Part shown: piece after piece, positions 1 through 5,553 of the stretch | How positions within the stretch are numbered: the stretch's first letter is position 1 | Layout of the letters: every line of letters begins with the position of its first letter | Source: a bacterium | Lineage (GTDB): Bacteria; JAMCPX01 | DNA: 5,553 bases | Direction of reading: 5' to 3' | Assembly (NCBI GenBank): GCA_021787655.1 | Contig: JAJYLM010000139.1 | Coordinates: 1 to 5,553, forward strand | The notes under the pieces: generated by a model | What the model was told of the DNA's origin: nothing | Seen by the model: only the letters and a program-made list of their open reading frames with translations | Database searches by the model: none | Translations under genes and position numbers: made by a program

Positions 1-10
1 TGCTTGTAAT

Positions 11-1339
11 TTATGCAGATTTGTCCGGGCGTTTCAGACCGAATTTCTTCATTCTATAGATGAGTTTGTGCCTCGGTATCTTCAGGATCTGGGCTGCGCG
101 TGACATGTTGTTCCCGCTTTTTTCCAGCGCGGACACGATCATCCTTTTTTCTGCCTCGTCCATGGATTCTCCTGCAGGTGAAGACTGATGTTCGAGCGGC
201 ACGACAGGCTCCGGCAGGTTTGCCGCAGTGTCCTGCAGCATAATCGTACCGCTGCCCTTGAAGACTGCAATCCTCCGTATGAAGTTCTGAAGCTCCCGGA
301 CATTTCCGTACCAGGGATGATGAACGATCCGGTCCATAGCTTCATCGCTGATGACAAGCCCTCCCTGGTGAGCATAGGCTGCTGCAAAATGACGGGCGAG
401 CAGGGGAATGTCCTCTGTTCGTTCACGCAGCGGCGGGATGTTGACAGGGATCACGTTCAGCCGGTAATACAGATCATCACGGAAGGCGCCCTTGCGTATC
501 AGGCTGCGAAGGTCTGCATTCGTCGCTGAAACGATCCGCGTATTGATCTGCATGGTTCCGGTATCGCCGAGCCGTTCCACAGTGCCGGTTTCCAGGACCC
601 TGAGGAGCTTTGGCTGCAGACCGATGTCCATACTTCCGATCTCGTCGAGGAACAGTGTCCCCTGGTCTGCCATTGCAAACCTTCCCTCTTTGTCTTTCAG
701 TGCACCGGTAAATGCACCTTTGGCATAACCGAACAGCTCCGCTTCGAGCAGGTCTGCAGGGATGGCAGCACAGTTGATTGCCACAAACGGCCTGCCGCGC
801 CTGCTGCCTGCTGCATGGATTGCCTGGGCTACGACCTCTTTCCCGGTGCCGGATTCTCCGGTGATGAGGACCGGTGCATCGGCATCGGCTATCCGCTGCA
901 CGATACCGAGGATCTCTTTGATGGCGGGCGATTCACCGATGATGCCGAACCTCGTTGTGTCCTGCGGCTGTTCCCTGCCTTGTAATGCCTGGCGGACAAC
1001 CAGGGACAGCTCTTCTTTTTCAAACGGCTTTGTCAGGTAATCGTACGCGCCTTTTTTTATCGCATCCACTGCCATGCGGATGGTCCCGAAGGCCGTGATC
1101 ACGATGACCGGCAGACCGGGGTCCAGGCTCATCAGGCGCTCGAGCAGTTCGATGCCGTTCCCGTCCGGCAGCATAACGTCCGTTATCACCAGCGCAGGCC
1201 GGTGCTCTGAGATACGGAGCAGGGCGTCATGAATGGTCCCTGCACCGAGTGCAGCATAGCCCTCCCGGGCCATGTTGAACTCGATGACCTTCCTCTGGAC
1301 CTCGTTATCGTCGACGATCAGGACCGTTACCTGCTGCAT
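11..1339 (-). CDS. Sigma-54-dependent response regulator, NtrC/AtoC family
   Basis: This 442-residue protein is a cytoplasmic transcription activator of sigma-54 RNA polymerase. An N-terminal receiver domain (about 4-118) has the acidic pair Asp10/Asp11, phosphoacceptor Asp54, Thr82 and Lys104, so it looks phosphorylatable. The central AAA+ domain (about 132-360) has Walker A GESGTGKE (161-168), the sigma-54-contacting loop GAFTGA (208-213), Walker B GTLFLDEI (227-234), the arginine-finger region FRDDLYYRLNV and PPLRER (302-307). The C-terminus (about 394-436) is a Fis-type helix-turn-helix. Length and domain order are normal for the family. Sensor II reads WYGNVREL, with Tyr344 where Pro is commonest. 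The ATG is preceded by GAGG at 5-base spacing and lies inside the 3' end of the kinase gene, a 13-base overlap that suggests translational coupling. The target genes cannot be read from the sequence, so I give no gene symbol. Confidence 0.95.
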   Translation of the reverse strand: MQQVTVLIVDDNEVQRKVIEFNMAREGYAALGAGTIHDALLRISEHRPALVITDVMLPDGNGIELLERLMSLDPGLPVIVITAFGTIRMAVDAIKKGAYDYLTKPFEKEELSLVVRQALQGREQPQDTTRFGIIGESPAIKEILGIVQRIADADAPVLITGESGTGKEVVAQAIHAAGSRRGRPFVAINCAAIPADLLEAELFGYAKGAFTGALKDKEGRFAMADQGTLFLDEIGSMDIGLQPKLLRVLETGTVERLGDTGTMQINTRIVSATNADLRSLIRKGAFRDDLYYRLNVIPVNIPPLRERTEDIPLLARHFAAAYAHQGGLVISDEAMDRIVHHPWYGNVRELQNFIRRIAVFKGSGTIMLQDTAANLPEPVVPLEHQSSPAGESMDEAEKRMIVSALEKSGNNMSRAAQILKIPRHKLIYRMKKFGLKRPDKSA

Positions 1340-2364
1340 GGAAGCCTCACCGTAAACACGGTCCCCGCACCGGGGCTGCTCTCGACAAGGAGCTTGCCCT
1401 TATGCTCTTCAACAATGCGCTTCGAGATGGCGAGGCCGAGGCCTGTCCCTGTCTCTTTGGTCGTAAAAAACGGTTGAAAGAGCCTTTGTATATGTTCCGG
1501 TGCAATGCCCGGCCCTGTGTCCTGAACGACGATATCAACCATACTGTTGTCTGTTTTCCGGACGGTAATGTCCAGCCTGCCGCCCCTGCCCATCGCTTCT
1601 ATGGCATTGAGGAGCAGGTTGAGTAACACCTGTCTGATCTTGTCGCAGTCAGCCTGGAGCGAGACCGCTTCCTGAAACGACAGGTTGATCCGGACATTGT
1701 TTTTCAAGGCCTGCGGGCGAATCAGCTCGAGCAGCCTGCTGATCTCGTCTGTAAGGATGCAGGTTCCGGTATTGAGCTTCATCCGTGTGAACGACAGCAT
1801 GGAATTCAGCGTCCTGTTCAGTCTCCCGATTTCGCTCTTCAGCAGTCCGGCGAATTCCTGTTTCCGCTGCGCATCGACGGATGAGTCAGCAACGATATCA
1901 GCGGCCCCCTGGATCGAACTCAAGGGGTTCTTGATCTCATGCATCATATAGGCGAACAGCTCTCCGATGGTCGACATGCGCCCGGACATCCTAAGCTGTT
2001 CCCGGAGGTCTTCGCTTCGTTTCCGTTCCCGCTTCTGCGCGTCCGAGAGTATGCCGGTCAATCCTCCGATAACCAGGTAAAACATGACCTCCACCAGTTC
2101 CCCGGAGACGAAGTCATGCCCCATGGACCGGTGCAGGATGATAAACGGCAGCACAGACGCCGAAATGGCGGCTGCTGTCGCAAGGCCGCCGCCGAGGCCA
2201 AACCACAGTCCGCCGAGGACGATCGGTATATAGCACAACCTCCTGTGGAACGCCTCCAGCACAGGTGATCCTGACATCCCGTACAGGTAATGGAACAGGA
2301 TGGTAAGAACCGAGAGGCCTGCGATAAAAAGCCATTTATTTGCAGTGGTGTTTTTTATCCGCAT
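1327..2364 (-). CDS. Membrane sensor histidine kinase, partner of the downstream regulator
   Basis: This 345-residue protein is an inner-membrane kinase that should autophosphorylate and pass phosphate to the regulator encoded immediately downstream. The N-terminus has about four hydrophobic segments (roughly 11-29, 41-58, 59-79 and 90-107), including YIPIVLGGLWFGLGGG, a pattern typical of compact multi-helix sensor heads. A short charged linker (108-130) leads to the H-box ELFAYMMHEIKNPLSS with phospho-His142. The N-box has Asn249/Asn253, the G1 box is DTGPGI (282-287), an FQPFFTTK F-box follows, and the G2 box is GTGLGL (306-311). There is no PAS, HAMP or large periplasmic domain, so the signal is probably sensed in or at the membrane; that is inference. 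The ATG lies 9 bases after an in-frame stop, so no earlier start is possible. No Shine-Dalgarno sequence precedes it. A later Met30 start would lose the first helix. Confidence 0.94.
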   Translation of the reverse strand: MRIKNTTANKWLFIAGLSVLTILFHYLYGMSGSPVLEAFHRRLCYIPIVLGGLWFGLGGGLATAAAISASVLPFIILHRSMGHDFVSGELVEVMFYLVIGGLTGILSDAQKRERKRSEDLREQLRMSGRMSTIGELFAYMMHEIKNPLSSIQGAADIVADSSVDAQRKQEFAGLLKSEIGRLNRTLNSMLSFTRMKLNTGTCILTDEISRLLELIRPQALKNNVRINLSFQEAVSLQADCDKIRQVLLNLLLNAIEAMGRGGRLDITVRKTDNSMVDIVVQDTGPGIAPEHIQRLFQPFFTTKETGTGLGLAISKRIVEEHKGKLLVESSPGAGTVFTVRLPCSR

Positions 2365-2467
2365 AGGGTCTGTTTAATAGAAATACCGGAGTATGTAAAG
2401 TAGTGCAGCTGTGCCCGTTATGCAATGACATTGAAATTTCTTTAATATGAGTTAATTTATTATAATT
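2365..2467. promoter_or_regulatory. Divergent intergenic promoter region between the kinase and DUF2156 genes
   Basis: These 103 bases separate two divergent start codons and must hold signals for both directions. The part next to the plus-strand gene is very AT-rich. It contains a perfect palindrome GAAATTTC (2433-2440) and a consensus-like TATAAT (2461-2466). On the minus strand, TTGCAT (2425-2420) and TACTTT (2402-2397) are 17 bases apart but each matches its consensus at only 3 of 6 bases. A second minus-strand hexamer, TATTAA (2379-2374), lies close to the kinase ATG. No sigma-54 -24/-12 pair with correct spacing was found on either strand. The region's role is secure from gene orientation; the individual boxes are tentative. 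Confidence 0.55.
2461..2466 (+). promoter_or_regulatory. Candidate -10 box directly ahead of the DUF2156 gene
   Basis: TATAAT matches the sigma-70-type -10 consensus exactly and ends one base before the first ATG at 2468. Normal spacing would place the transcription start near 2473-2474, which is the second ATG (codon 3). This would make a leaderless mRNA, consistent with the lack of any Shine-Dalgarno sequence. No good -35 lies 16-18 bases upstream; the nearest TTGAAA (2431-2436) is 24 bases away. In AT-rich DNA such a hexamer can occur by chance. Confidence 0.3.
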
Positions 2468-3385
2468 ATGGAAATGACTGCTGCACTTCGGACGTACATA
2501 AAAGAATACCCGGCCTTTTCCGACATTACGCTCGACATGAAGCCGATGTTCGACGAACTGCTCAGGCTCAATCCTCCGCAGGGTTCCGAATATACCTTTA
2601 CCAACATGTTCATCTGGCGCCACCTGTATGGTTTCAGGGCATGCAGCCTGGACGGTGCGGTGTGCATCAAGGGAAAGGACAGGTCCGGAATTGAATTCTT
2701 TATGATCATCGCGAAGGATACAGAGGCATACCTGCAGATCGCCGGGCGGCTTGCGGCAGAGTGCAGGAACAACGGCAAATCCTTTACGCTGTTCAGGGTG
2801 GAAGAACGCACGTTCGGGGCGCTCAGGCAGGCATTCCCGTCGATGGTGTACGAAGAAGATCGTGACAATGCAGACTACGTGTACCTGGCATCCGACCTGA
2901 TAGGCCTCAGGGGACGAAAGTATGACGGCAAGCGCAACCACATCCGGAAATTCAAGGAAAAATATGTGTACGAGTACGCAGACCTCGGCGAGGCGCTGAC
3001 GGACGATTGCCTGCGGCTGGCACAGACGTGGTACGACAGCAAGCATGATCCGTCGCTCGAAGCAGACCTCAGTGCAACCAAAGAGGCGCTGACGCACCTC
3101 ACCGGGCTTGGCCTGAGGGGAAGCGCTATCCTCGTGGACGGCACGGTCAGGGCGTTCTCCCTTGCGGAACAGCTCAATCCCGATACTGCTGTCATCCATA
3201 TTGAAAAGTACGATCCAGCCTATGAGGGTATTCCGCAGGTGATCAACCAGCAGCTGTGCGAACGCATGTGCGGGTCCTACCGGTATATCAACCGTGAGCA
3301 GGACCTGGGAAACGAGGGTCTGCGCCGTTCGAAGATGTCCTACAACCCTGCCTTTATTCTGAACAAATACCGCGTGTGCATGTAA
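2468..3385 (+). CDS. DUF2156 protein (MprF C-terminal-like acyltransferase fold)
   Basis: This 305-residue soluble protein has no signal peptide or membrane helix. It matches the stand-alone DUF2156 family, related to the C-terminal catalytic domain of phosphatidylglycerol lysyltransferase MprF, a tandem GNAT-like fold. Recognisable parts are the N-terminal SEYTFTNMFIWRHLYGF (40-56), the central segment from 141 to 162 with RGRKYDGKRNHIRKF, and the C-terminal signature from INREQDLGNEGLRRSKMSYN (274-293), the family's most conserved block. The MprF flippase membrane domain is absent, so a lysyl-lipid product is not implied; the true substrate is unknown. MprF enzymes take the aminoacyl group from charged tRNA, but whether this protein does so cannot be told. 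Two ATGs (2468 and 2474) are possible starts, neither with a Shine-Dalgarno sequence. The ABC ATPase gene follows in the same direction after 56 bases. Confidence 0.85.
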   Translation: MEMTAALRTYIKEYPAFSDITLDMKPMFDELLRLNPPQGSEYTFTNMFIWRHLYGFRACSLDGAVCIKGKDRSGIEFFMIIAKDTEAYLQIAGRLAAECRNNGKSFTLFRVEERTFGALRQAFPSMVYEEDRDNADYVYLASDLIGLRGRKYDGKRNHIRKFKEKYVYEYADLGEALTDDCLRLAQTWYDSKHDPSLEADLSATKEALTHLTGLGLRGSAILVDGTVRAFSLAEQLNPDTAVIHIEKYDPAYEGIPQVINQQLCERMCGSYRYINREQDLGNEGLRRSKMSYNPAFILNKYRVCM

Positions 3386-3397
3386 CACCAGGGTGTT
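3384..3397. repeat. Inverted repeat overlapping the DUF2156 stop codon
   Basis: AACACC and GGTGTT are perfect reverse complements separated by two bases, starting within the TAA stop. As RNA they could form a five-pair hairpin with a four-base loop. No T-run follows, so it does not look like an intrinsic terminator. It may be an operator half of the ABC gene's control region, or chance. Confidence 0.35.
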
Positions 3398-3405
3398 CGT
3401 GAGTA

Positions 3406-3425
3406 TTTGACAAGAGGCAGTCAAA
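3406..3425. promoter_or_regulatory. Palindrome overlapping a perfect -35 box ahead of the ABC ATPase gene
   Basis: The arms TTTGAC (3406-3411) and GTCAAA (3420-3425) are perfect reverse complements separated by eight bases. The left arm includes TTGACA (3407-3412), an exact -35 consensus. A protein bound here would cover the -35 region, so repression is the simplest reading. The spacing, TTGA-N10-TCAA, differs from FNR sites (TTGA-N6-TCAA). The matching -10 region (about 3430-3437) is a poor match, AATGAA at best. With normal spacing, transcription would begin at or next to the ATG at 3442. Confidence 0.4.
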
Positions 3426-3441
3426 CTGGCAATGAATAGGC

Positions 3442-4422
3442 ATGGCAAACTTATTGGAAGCCAGGGATGTCACGGTATCCTACCTGTCCTCTGACGGATC
3501 GCATACGGCGCTTGACCGGGTTTCTTTTTCTCTCGGAAAGGGAGAGAGCGTCGGGCTGGTCGGGGAGAGCGGAAGCGGCAAGACAACGCTCGGCCTCTCC
3601 ATCCTGCGGCTGCTTCCCCAGAATGCAGTCTATGGAGCGGGGAGCATCCTGTACGACGGAAAAGACCTGCTCTCCATGGACGAAAAGTCCATCAGCCGGG
3701 TGCGGGGCAAGGATATCTCCATCGTGTTCCAGGATCCCCTTGCATCTCTCGACCCGCTGTTCACGGTCGGCTACCAGATCGCAGAAACGGTCAGGGCGCA
3801 CCGGCCGGGCATCGGAAAGGCCGAGCTCGGCACGATAGTCATTTCCATCATGGAAGCCGCAGGCCTGGCCGGTGCCGAATCACTCCAACACAGGTATCCC
3901 CATGAGTTGAGCGGAGGCATGCGCCAGAGGGTCATGATTGCAATCGCGCTGGTCAACAACCCGGTGCTGCTGATCGCGGATGAGCCGACGACCGCACTCG
4001 ACGTCACCATTCAGGCCCAGATCATAGACCTGCTCAAGCGTGCAAAACAGCAGTACAGCCTTACCATCCTGCTGATAACCCATGACCTTGGCGTTGCGTA
4101 TGAACTGGTTGACCGCTTTATCATCATGTACGGCGGGGTCATCGTCGAACAGGGGCACAGGGAGGAGATCTTTGCAAAGCCGTATCATCCCTATACCAAG
4201 GCACTGCTCATGGCAATCCCCGAACTGATGGACATAGCAGTACACAATCCGCACCGTCTCTCTGCGATACCCGGCGCTGTGCGTCCGCATTACGACAAGT
4301 ACCGCGGGTGCAGGTTCTATGACCGGTGTTCGTACCGGACCCCGGAGTGTCTCGACAAGGATCCGGACCTGACAGAGTACAGCCCCGGACATCCCGCCCG
4401 TTGCATCCACCCCCTGCTGTAG
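3442..4422 (+). CDS. Peptide-type ABC transporter ATPase, DppD/OppD family
   Basis: This 326-residue cytoplasmic ATPase would energise a dipeptide, oligopeptide or related (for example nickel) importer. It has Walker A GESGSGKT (41-48), Q-loop Gln97 in VFQDPLASLDP, signature LSGGMRQR (156-163), Walker B LLIADEP (176-182) with catalytic Glu181, D-loop ALDV (185-188) and H-loop His214. The C-terminal extension (about 236-326) begins with the KPYHPYTKALL segment of the oligopeptide-transporter family. It carries Cys290, Cys296, Cys303 and Cys321, the spacing seen in DppD/OppD-type proteins where these cysteines are reported to hold an iron-sulphur cluster. These importers usually need two ATPases, two permeases and a binding protein, yet none is adjacent. 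An in-frame stop lies 9 bases before the ATG, which fixes the start. No normally placed Shine-Dalgarno sequence exists; AGG sits only one base before the ATG. The substrate cannot be assigned. Confidence 0.93.
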   Translation: MANLLEARDVTVSYLSSDGSHTALDRVSFSLGKGESVGLVGESGSGKTTLGLSILRLLPQNAVYGAGSILYDGKDLLSMDEKSISRVRGKDISIVFQDPLASLDPLFTVGYQIAETVRAHRPGIGKAELGTIVISIMEAAGLAGAESLQHRYPHELSGGMRQRVMIAIALVNNPVLLIADEPTTALDVTIQAQIIDLLKRAKQQYSLTILLITHDLGVAYELVDRFIIMYGGVIVEQGHREEIFAKPYHPYTKALLMAIPELMDIAVHNPHRLSAIPGAVRPHYDKYRGCRFYDRCSYRTPECLDKDPDLTEYSPGHPARCIHPLL

Positions 4423-4434
4423 TCCCGTTGCCTG

Positions 4435-4440
4435 TATAGT
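4435..4440 (+). promoter_or_regulatory. Candidate -10 box upstream of the DUF2249 gene
   Basis: TATAGT matches the -10 consensus at five of six bases and lies 12 bases after the ABC gene's stop codon. Its last two bases overlap the palindrome at 4439-4456. No recognisable -35 is present 16-18 bases upstream, inside the ABC gene's end. If real, it would give the DUF2249 gene its own transcript with a leader of about 53 bases. Confidence 0.25.
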
Positions 4441-4456
4441 ATGATCCGCGTCATAC
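4439..4456. promoter_or_regulatory. CRP/FNR-like palindrome upstream of the DUF2249 gene
   Basis: GTATGA (4439-4444) and TCATAC (4451-4456) are perfect reverse complements with a six-base spacer. The TGA-N6-TCA core has the geometry of CRP/FNR-superfamily sites (CRP: TGTGA-N6-TCACA). The centre at 4447.5 is 52.5 bases before the ATG. As a class II activator site at -41.5 it would set transcription near 4489, close to the Shine-Dalgarno sequence. As a repressor site it would block the overlapping TATAGT. The regulator itself is not in the window. Confidence 0.4.
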
Positions 4457-4487
4457 ACCTTCTCTCCGGAAGGGGTAGGGTTGTGCG

Positions 4488-4494
4488 AGGAGGG
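4488..4494 (+). promoter_or_regulatory. Strong Shine-Dalgarno sequence of the DUF2249 gene
   Basis: AGGAGGG lies five bases before the ATG at 4500, a near-perfect ribosome binding site. It fixes the start of the DUF2249 gene over the overlapping longer reading frame that opens at 4441. It also contrasts with the neighbouring plus-strand genes, which have none. Confidence 0.85.
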
Positions 4495-4499
4495 ACAGT

Positions 4500-4736
4500 A
4501 TGGACGAACGAATCGTTAAACTGGACATACGCGACCTGCCGCCTGCACTGCGGCATGCGAAGATATTCGAACTGTGGGACCGGCTTGAACCCGGACATTC
4601 AATCCTGCTCATCAATGATCACGATCCCAAGCCGCTGTACTATCAGTTTGCAGCAGAGTTCGAGGGAAAGTTTGCGTGGCACTATGAACAGGAAGGTCCT
4701 GAAGACTGGATTGTGACCATCGGCAAGCTTTCCTGA
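4500..4736 (+). CDS. DUF2249 domain protein
   Basis: This 78-residue cytoplasmic protein is a single DUF2249 domain over its full length. The visible family pattern is LDIRDLPPALRHAKIFELWD (8-27), then an acidic-histidine block NDHDPKPLYYQ (39-49) and a C-terminal WHYEQEGPEDWIVTI (60-74). It has no cysteine, signal peptide or membrane segment. Family members are often found fused or next to hemerythrin-like proteins and in gene sets linked to nitrogen oxides and low-oxygen respiration, but the biochemical role is not established. Here no hemerythrin gene is adjacent. The gene follows the ABC ATPase after 77 bases with a strong Shine-Dalgarno sequence and its own candidate operator, so it is probably controlled separately. 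It faces the lipA gene tail to tail with a 36-base gap. The family call is strong; the function is open. Confidence 0.88.
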   Translation: MDERIVKLDIRDLPPALRHAKIFELWDRLEPGHSILLINDHDPKPLYYQFAAEFEGKFAWHYEQEGPEDWIVTIGKLS

Positions 4737-4772
4737 CCGCGCTGAAAAAGAAAGAGTCCCTGCAGTTCCCGT

Positions 4773-5553
4773 TCAATCGGCCGGGCGCTCACCCGCGCTG
4801 GCTGTGTGCATGATCTCCTGCGCGTGGTACGAACTCCTGACAAAGGGGCCTGCATAGACATAGGGGATGCCGATCTCCCTGCCGAACCGGGCGTACTCGC
4901 GGTACGTTTCATCGGACACGTACGCTTGGACAGGGACGTTGGTTAAGGTTGGCATGAGGTACTGGCCGATGGTGACGATATCGCACCCTGCCTCCTTCAA
5001 GTCCCTGAGCACGTCCTTCACCTGCTCTTCGGTCTCCCCGAGACCTGCCATCAATCCTGACTTGACGAGGATGCGCGAGTGCTGTTTGACGAAGTGCAGC
5101 ACATCGAGCGACCTCCGGTATCCGGCCTGCGGCCGGATTCTTTTGTAGAGGGCCGGCACGGTCTCCACGTTGTGGTTGAAGATCTCGAATTCGGTCATGA
5201 GCAGGTGCTCGAGGGCAGTGCGGCTGCCCTGAAAATCAGGGGTCAGCAGCTCGACGGTCGTCCCGGGGCAGGCCTGCTTTACGGCACGCGCTGTCCTGAA
5301 GAAGTGATCGGCGCCGCCGTCCTGAAGGTCGTCGCGGGTGACGGATGTTATGACTGCGTGCCGGATTCCGAGCTGCGCAACGCTGCTGGCTATCCGGTCC
5401 GGTTCGCCGGGGTCAGGCATCAGGGGATGCCCCTTGGTGACCGAGCAGAACCTGCACGCCCGGGTACAGGTGTCGCCCATGATCAAAAAGGTGGCGCGGT
5501 GCATGCCGAAACACTCGCTGATGTTCGGACACCGTGCCGACTCACACACCGTG
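4773..5553 (-). CDS. lipA: Lipoyl synthase, 5' end beyond the window
   Basis: Lipoyl synthase is a radical SAM enzyme that inserts two sulphur atoms into protein-bound octanoyl groups, making lipoate for the pyruvate and 2-oxoglutarate dehydrogenases and the glycine cleavage system. Numbering from the Val codon at 5549, the auxiliary-cluster cysteines are Cys2, Cys7 and Cys13 (CX4CX5C) and the radical SAM cysteines are Cys28, Cys32 and Cys35 (CTRACRFC). The C-terminal RSSY (238-241) supplies the conserved serine ligand of the auxiliary cluster. All catalytic residues are therefore present. The GTG at 5549 is not the start: the frame stays open to the edge, and the Thr codon before it matches the family's conserved TVCE motif. 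Roughly 25-50 N-terminal residues are missing by comparison with usual lengths. No lipB or other lipoate gene is visible. Confidence 0.96.
   Translation of the reverse strand, partial: TVCESARCPNISECFGMHRATFLIMGDTCTRACRFCSVTKGHPLMPDPGEPDRIASSVAQLGIRHAVITSVTRDDLQDGGADHFFRTARAVKQACPGTTVELLTPDFQGSRTALEHLLMTEFEIFNHNVETVPALYKRIRPQAGYRRSLDVLHFVKQHSRILVKSGLMAGLGETEEQVKDVLRDLKEAGCDIVTIGQYLMPTLTNVPVQAYVSDETYREYARFGREIGIPYVYAGPFVRSSYHAQEIMHTASAGERPAD

Noticed and set aside
3427..3443. Possible sigma-54 -24/-12 promoter (TGGCA, then GGC with correct GG-to-GC spacing) before the ABC gene
   Set aside because: The spacing is right, but the -12 element ends at the ATG, so transcription would start about 11 bases inside the gene with no later plausible start codon. 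The -12 half is also poor.
2336..3448. Open frame of 370 codons on the minus strand, opposite the DUF2156 gene
   Set aside because: It is longer than the sense gene but shows no family motif, covers the divergent promoter and the start of the kinase gene, and runs against a well-supported DUF2156 protein. It is an antisense shadow produced by codon bias.
4458..4473. Small hairpin CCTTC-N6-GAAGG in the DUF2249 leader
   Set aside because: Five pairs with no link to the ribosome site, which lies 14 bases further on. No riboswitch or attenuator structure is evident.
4317..4598. Antisense frames across the end of the ABC gene and the DUF2249 gene
   Set aside because: No recognisable domains, and they lie opposite two well-supported genes.
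4441..4716. 91-codon plus-strand frame overlapping the DUF2249 gene
   Set aside because: It lacks a ribosome site and family motifs, while the overlapping DUF2249 frame has both.
4737..4772. Terminator between the convergent DUF2249 and lipA genes
   Set aside because: The minus strand has a T-rich run after lipA (4755-4744), but I could find only a four-pair stem with a long loop before it. The evidence is too weak to call an intrinsic terminator.
5547..5549. GTG as the start codon of lipA
   Set aside because: The codon encodes the Val of the conserved TVCE motif, and the frame stays open to the window edge. The true start lies outside.

Overview
The window reads as an ordinary chromosomal segment of a GC-moderate, Gram-negative-type bacterium, mid-50s percent GC by eye. 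It holds five complete genes and one partial gene. The gene mix (an NtrC-family two-component pair, a stand-alone DUF2156 protein, a DUF2249 protein and a bacterial lipoyl synthase) would suit a Nitrospirota or Desulfobacterota-like lineage. That placement is inferred from gene content alone; no marker gene fixes the taxonomy. I see no insertion sequence, phage gene, tRNA, rRNA or CRISPR array.

Layout: (1) 11-2364, minus strand, is a two-gene operon: a four-helix membrane sensor histidine kinase followed by a sigma-54-dependent response regulator whose start codon lies inside the kinase's last codons. (2) 2365-2467 is a short AT-rich divergent promoter region. (3) 2468-4736, plus strand, carries a DUF2156 acyltransferase-like protein, a DppD/OppD-type peptide-transporter ATPase with its C-terminal cysteine cluster, and a small DUF2249 protein. 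Gaps of 56 and 77 bases separate them, and both gaps contain perfect inverted repeats that could be operators. (4) 4773 to the right edge, minus strand, is the 3' part of lipA, convergent with the DUF2249 gene and with its N-terminus beyond the window.

The kinase and regulator clearly work together: the kinase should phosphorylate Asp54 of the regulator, which would then activate sigma-54 promoters. No convincing, usable -24/-12 promoter is visible here, so their targets are probably elsewhere. The three plus-strand genes share direction but not an obvious pathway. The transporter ATPase has no permease or binding-protein gene beside it. The most interesting signals are in non-coding DNA: a CRP/FNR-like palindrome ahead of the DUF2249 gene, a long-arm palindrome overlapping a perfect -35 hexamer ahead of the ATPase gene, and three genes with no Shine-Dalgarno sequence whose upstream DNA would permit leaderless or near-leaderless mRNA. 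I did not find a clearly new multi-gene system.
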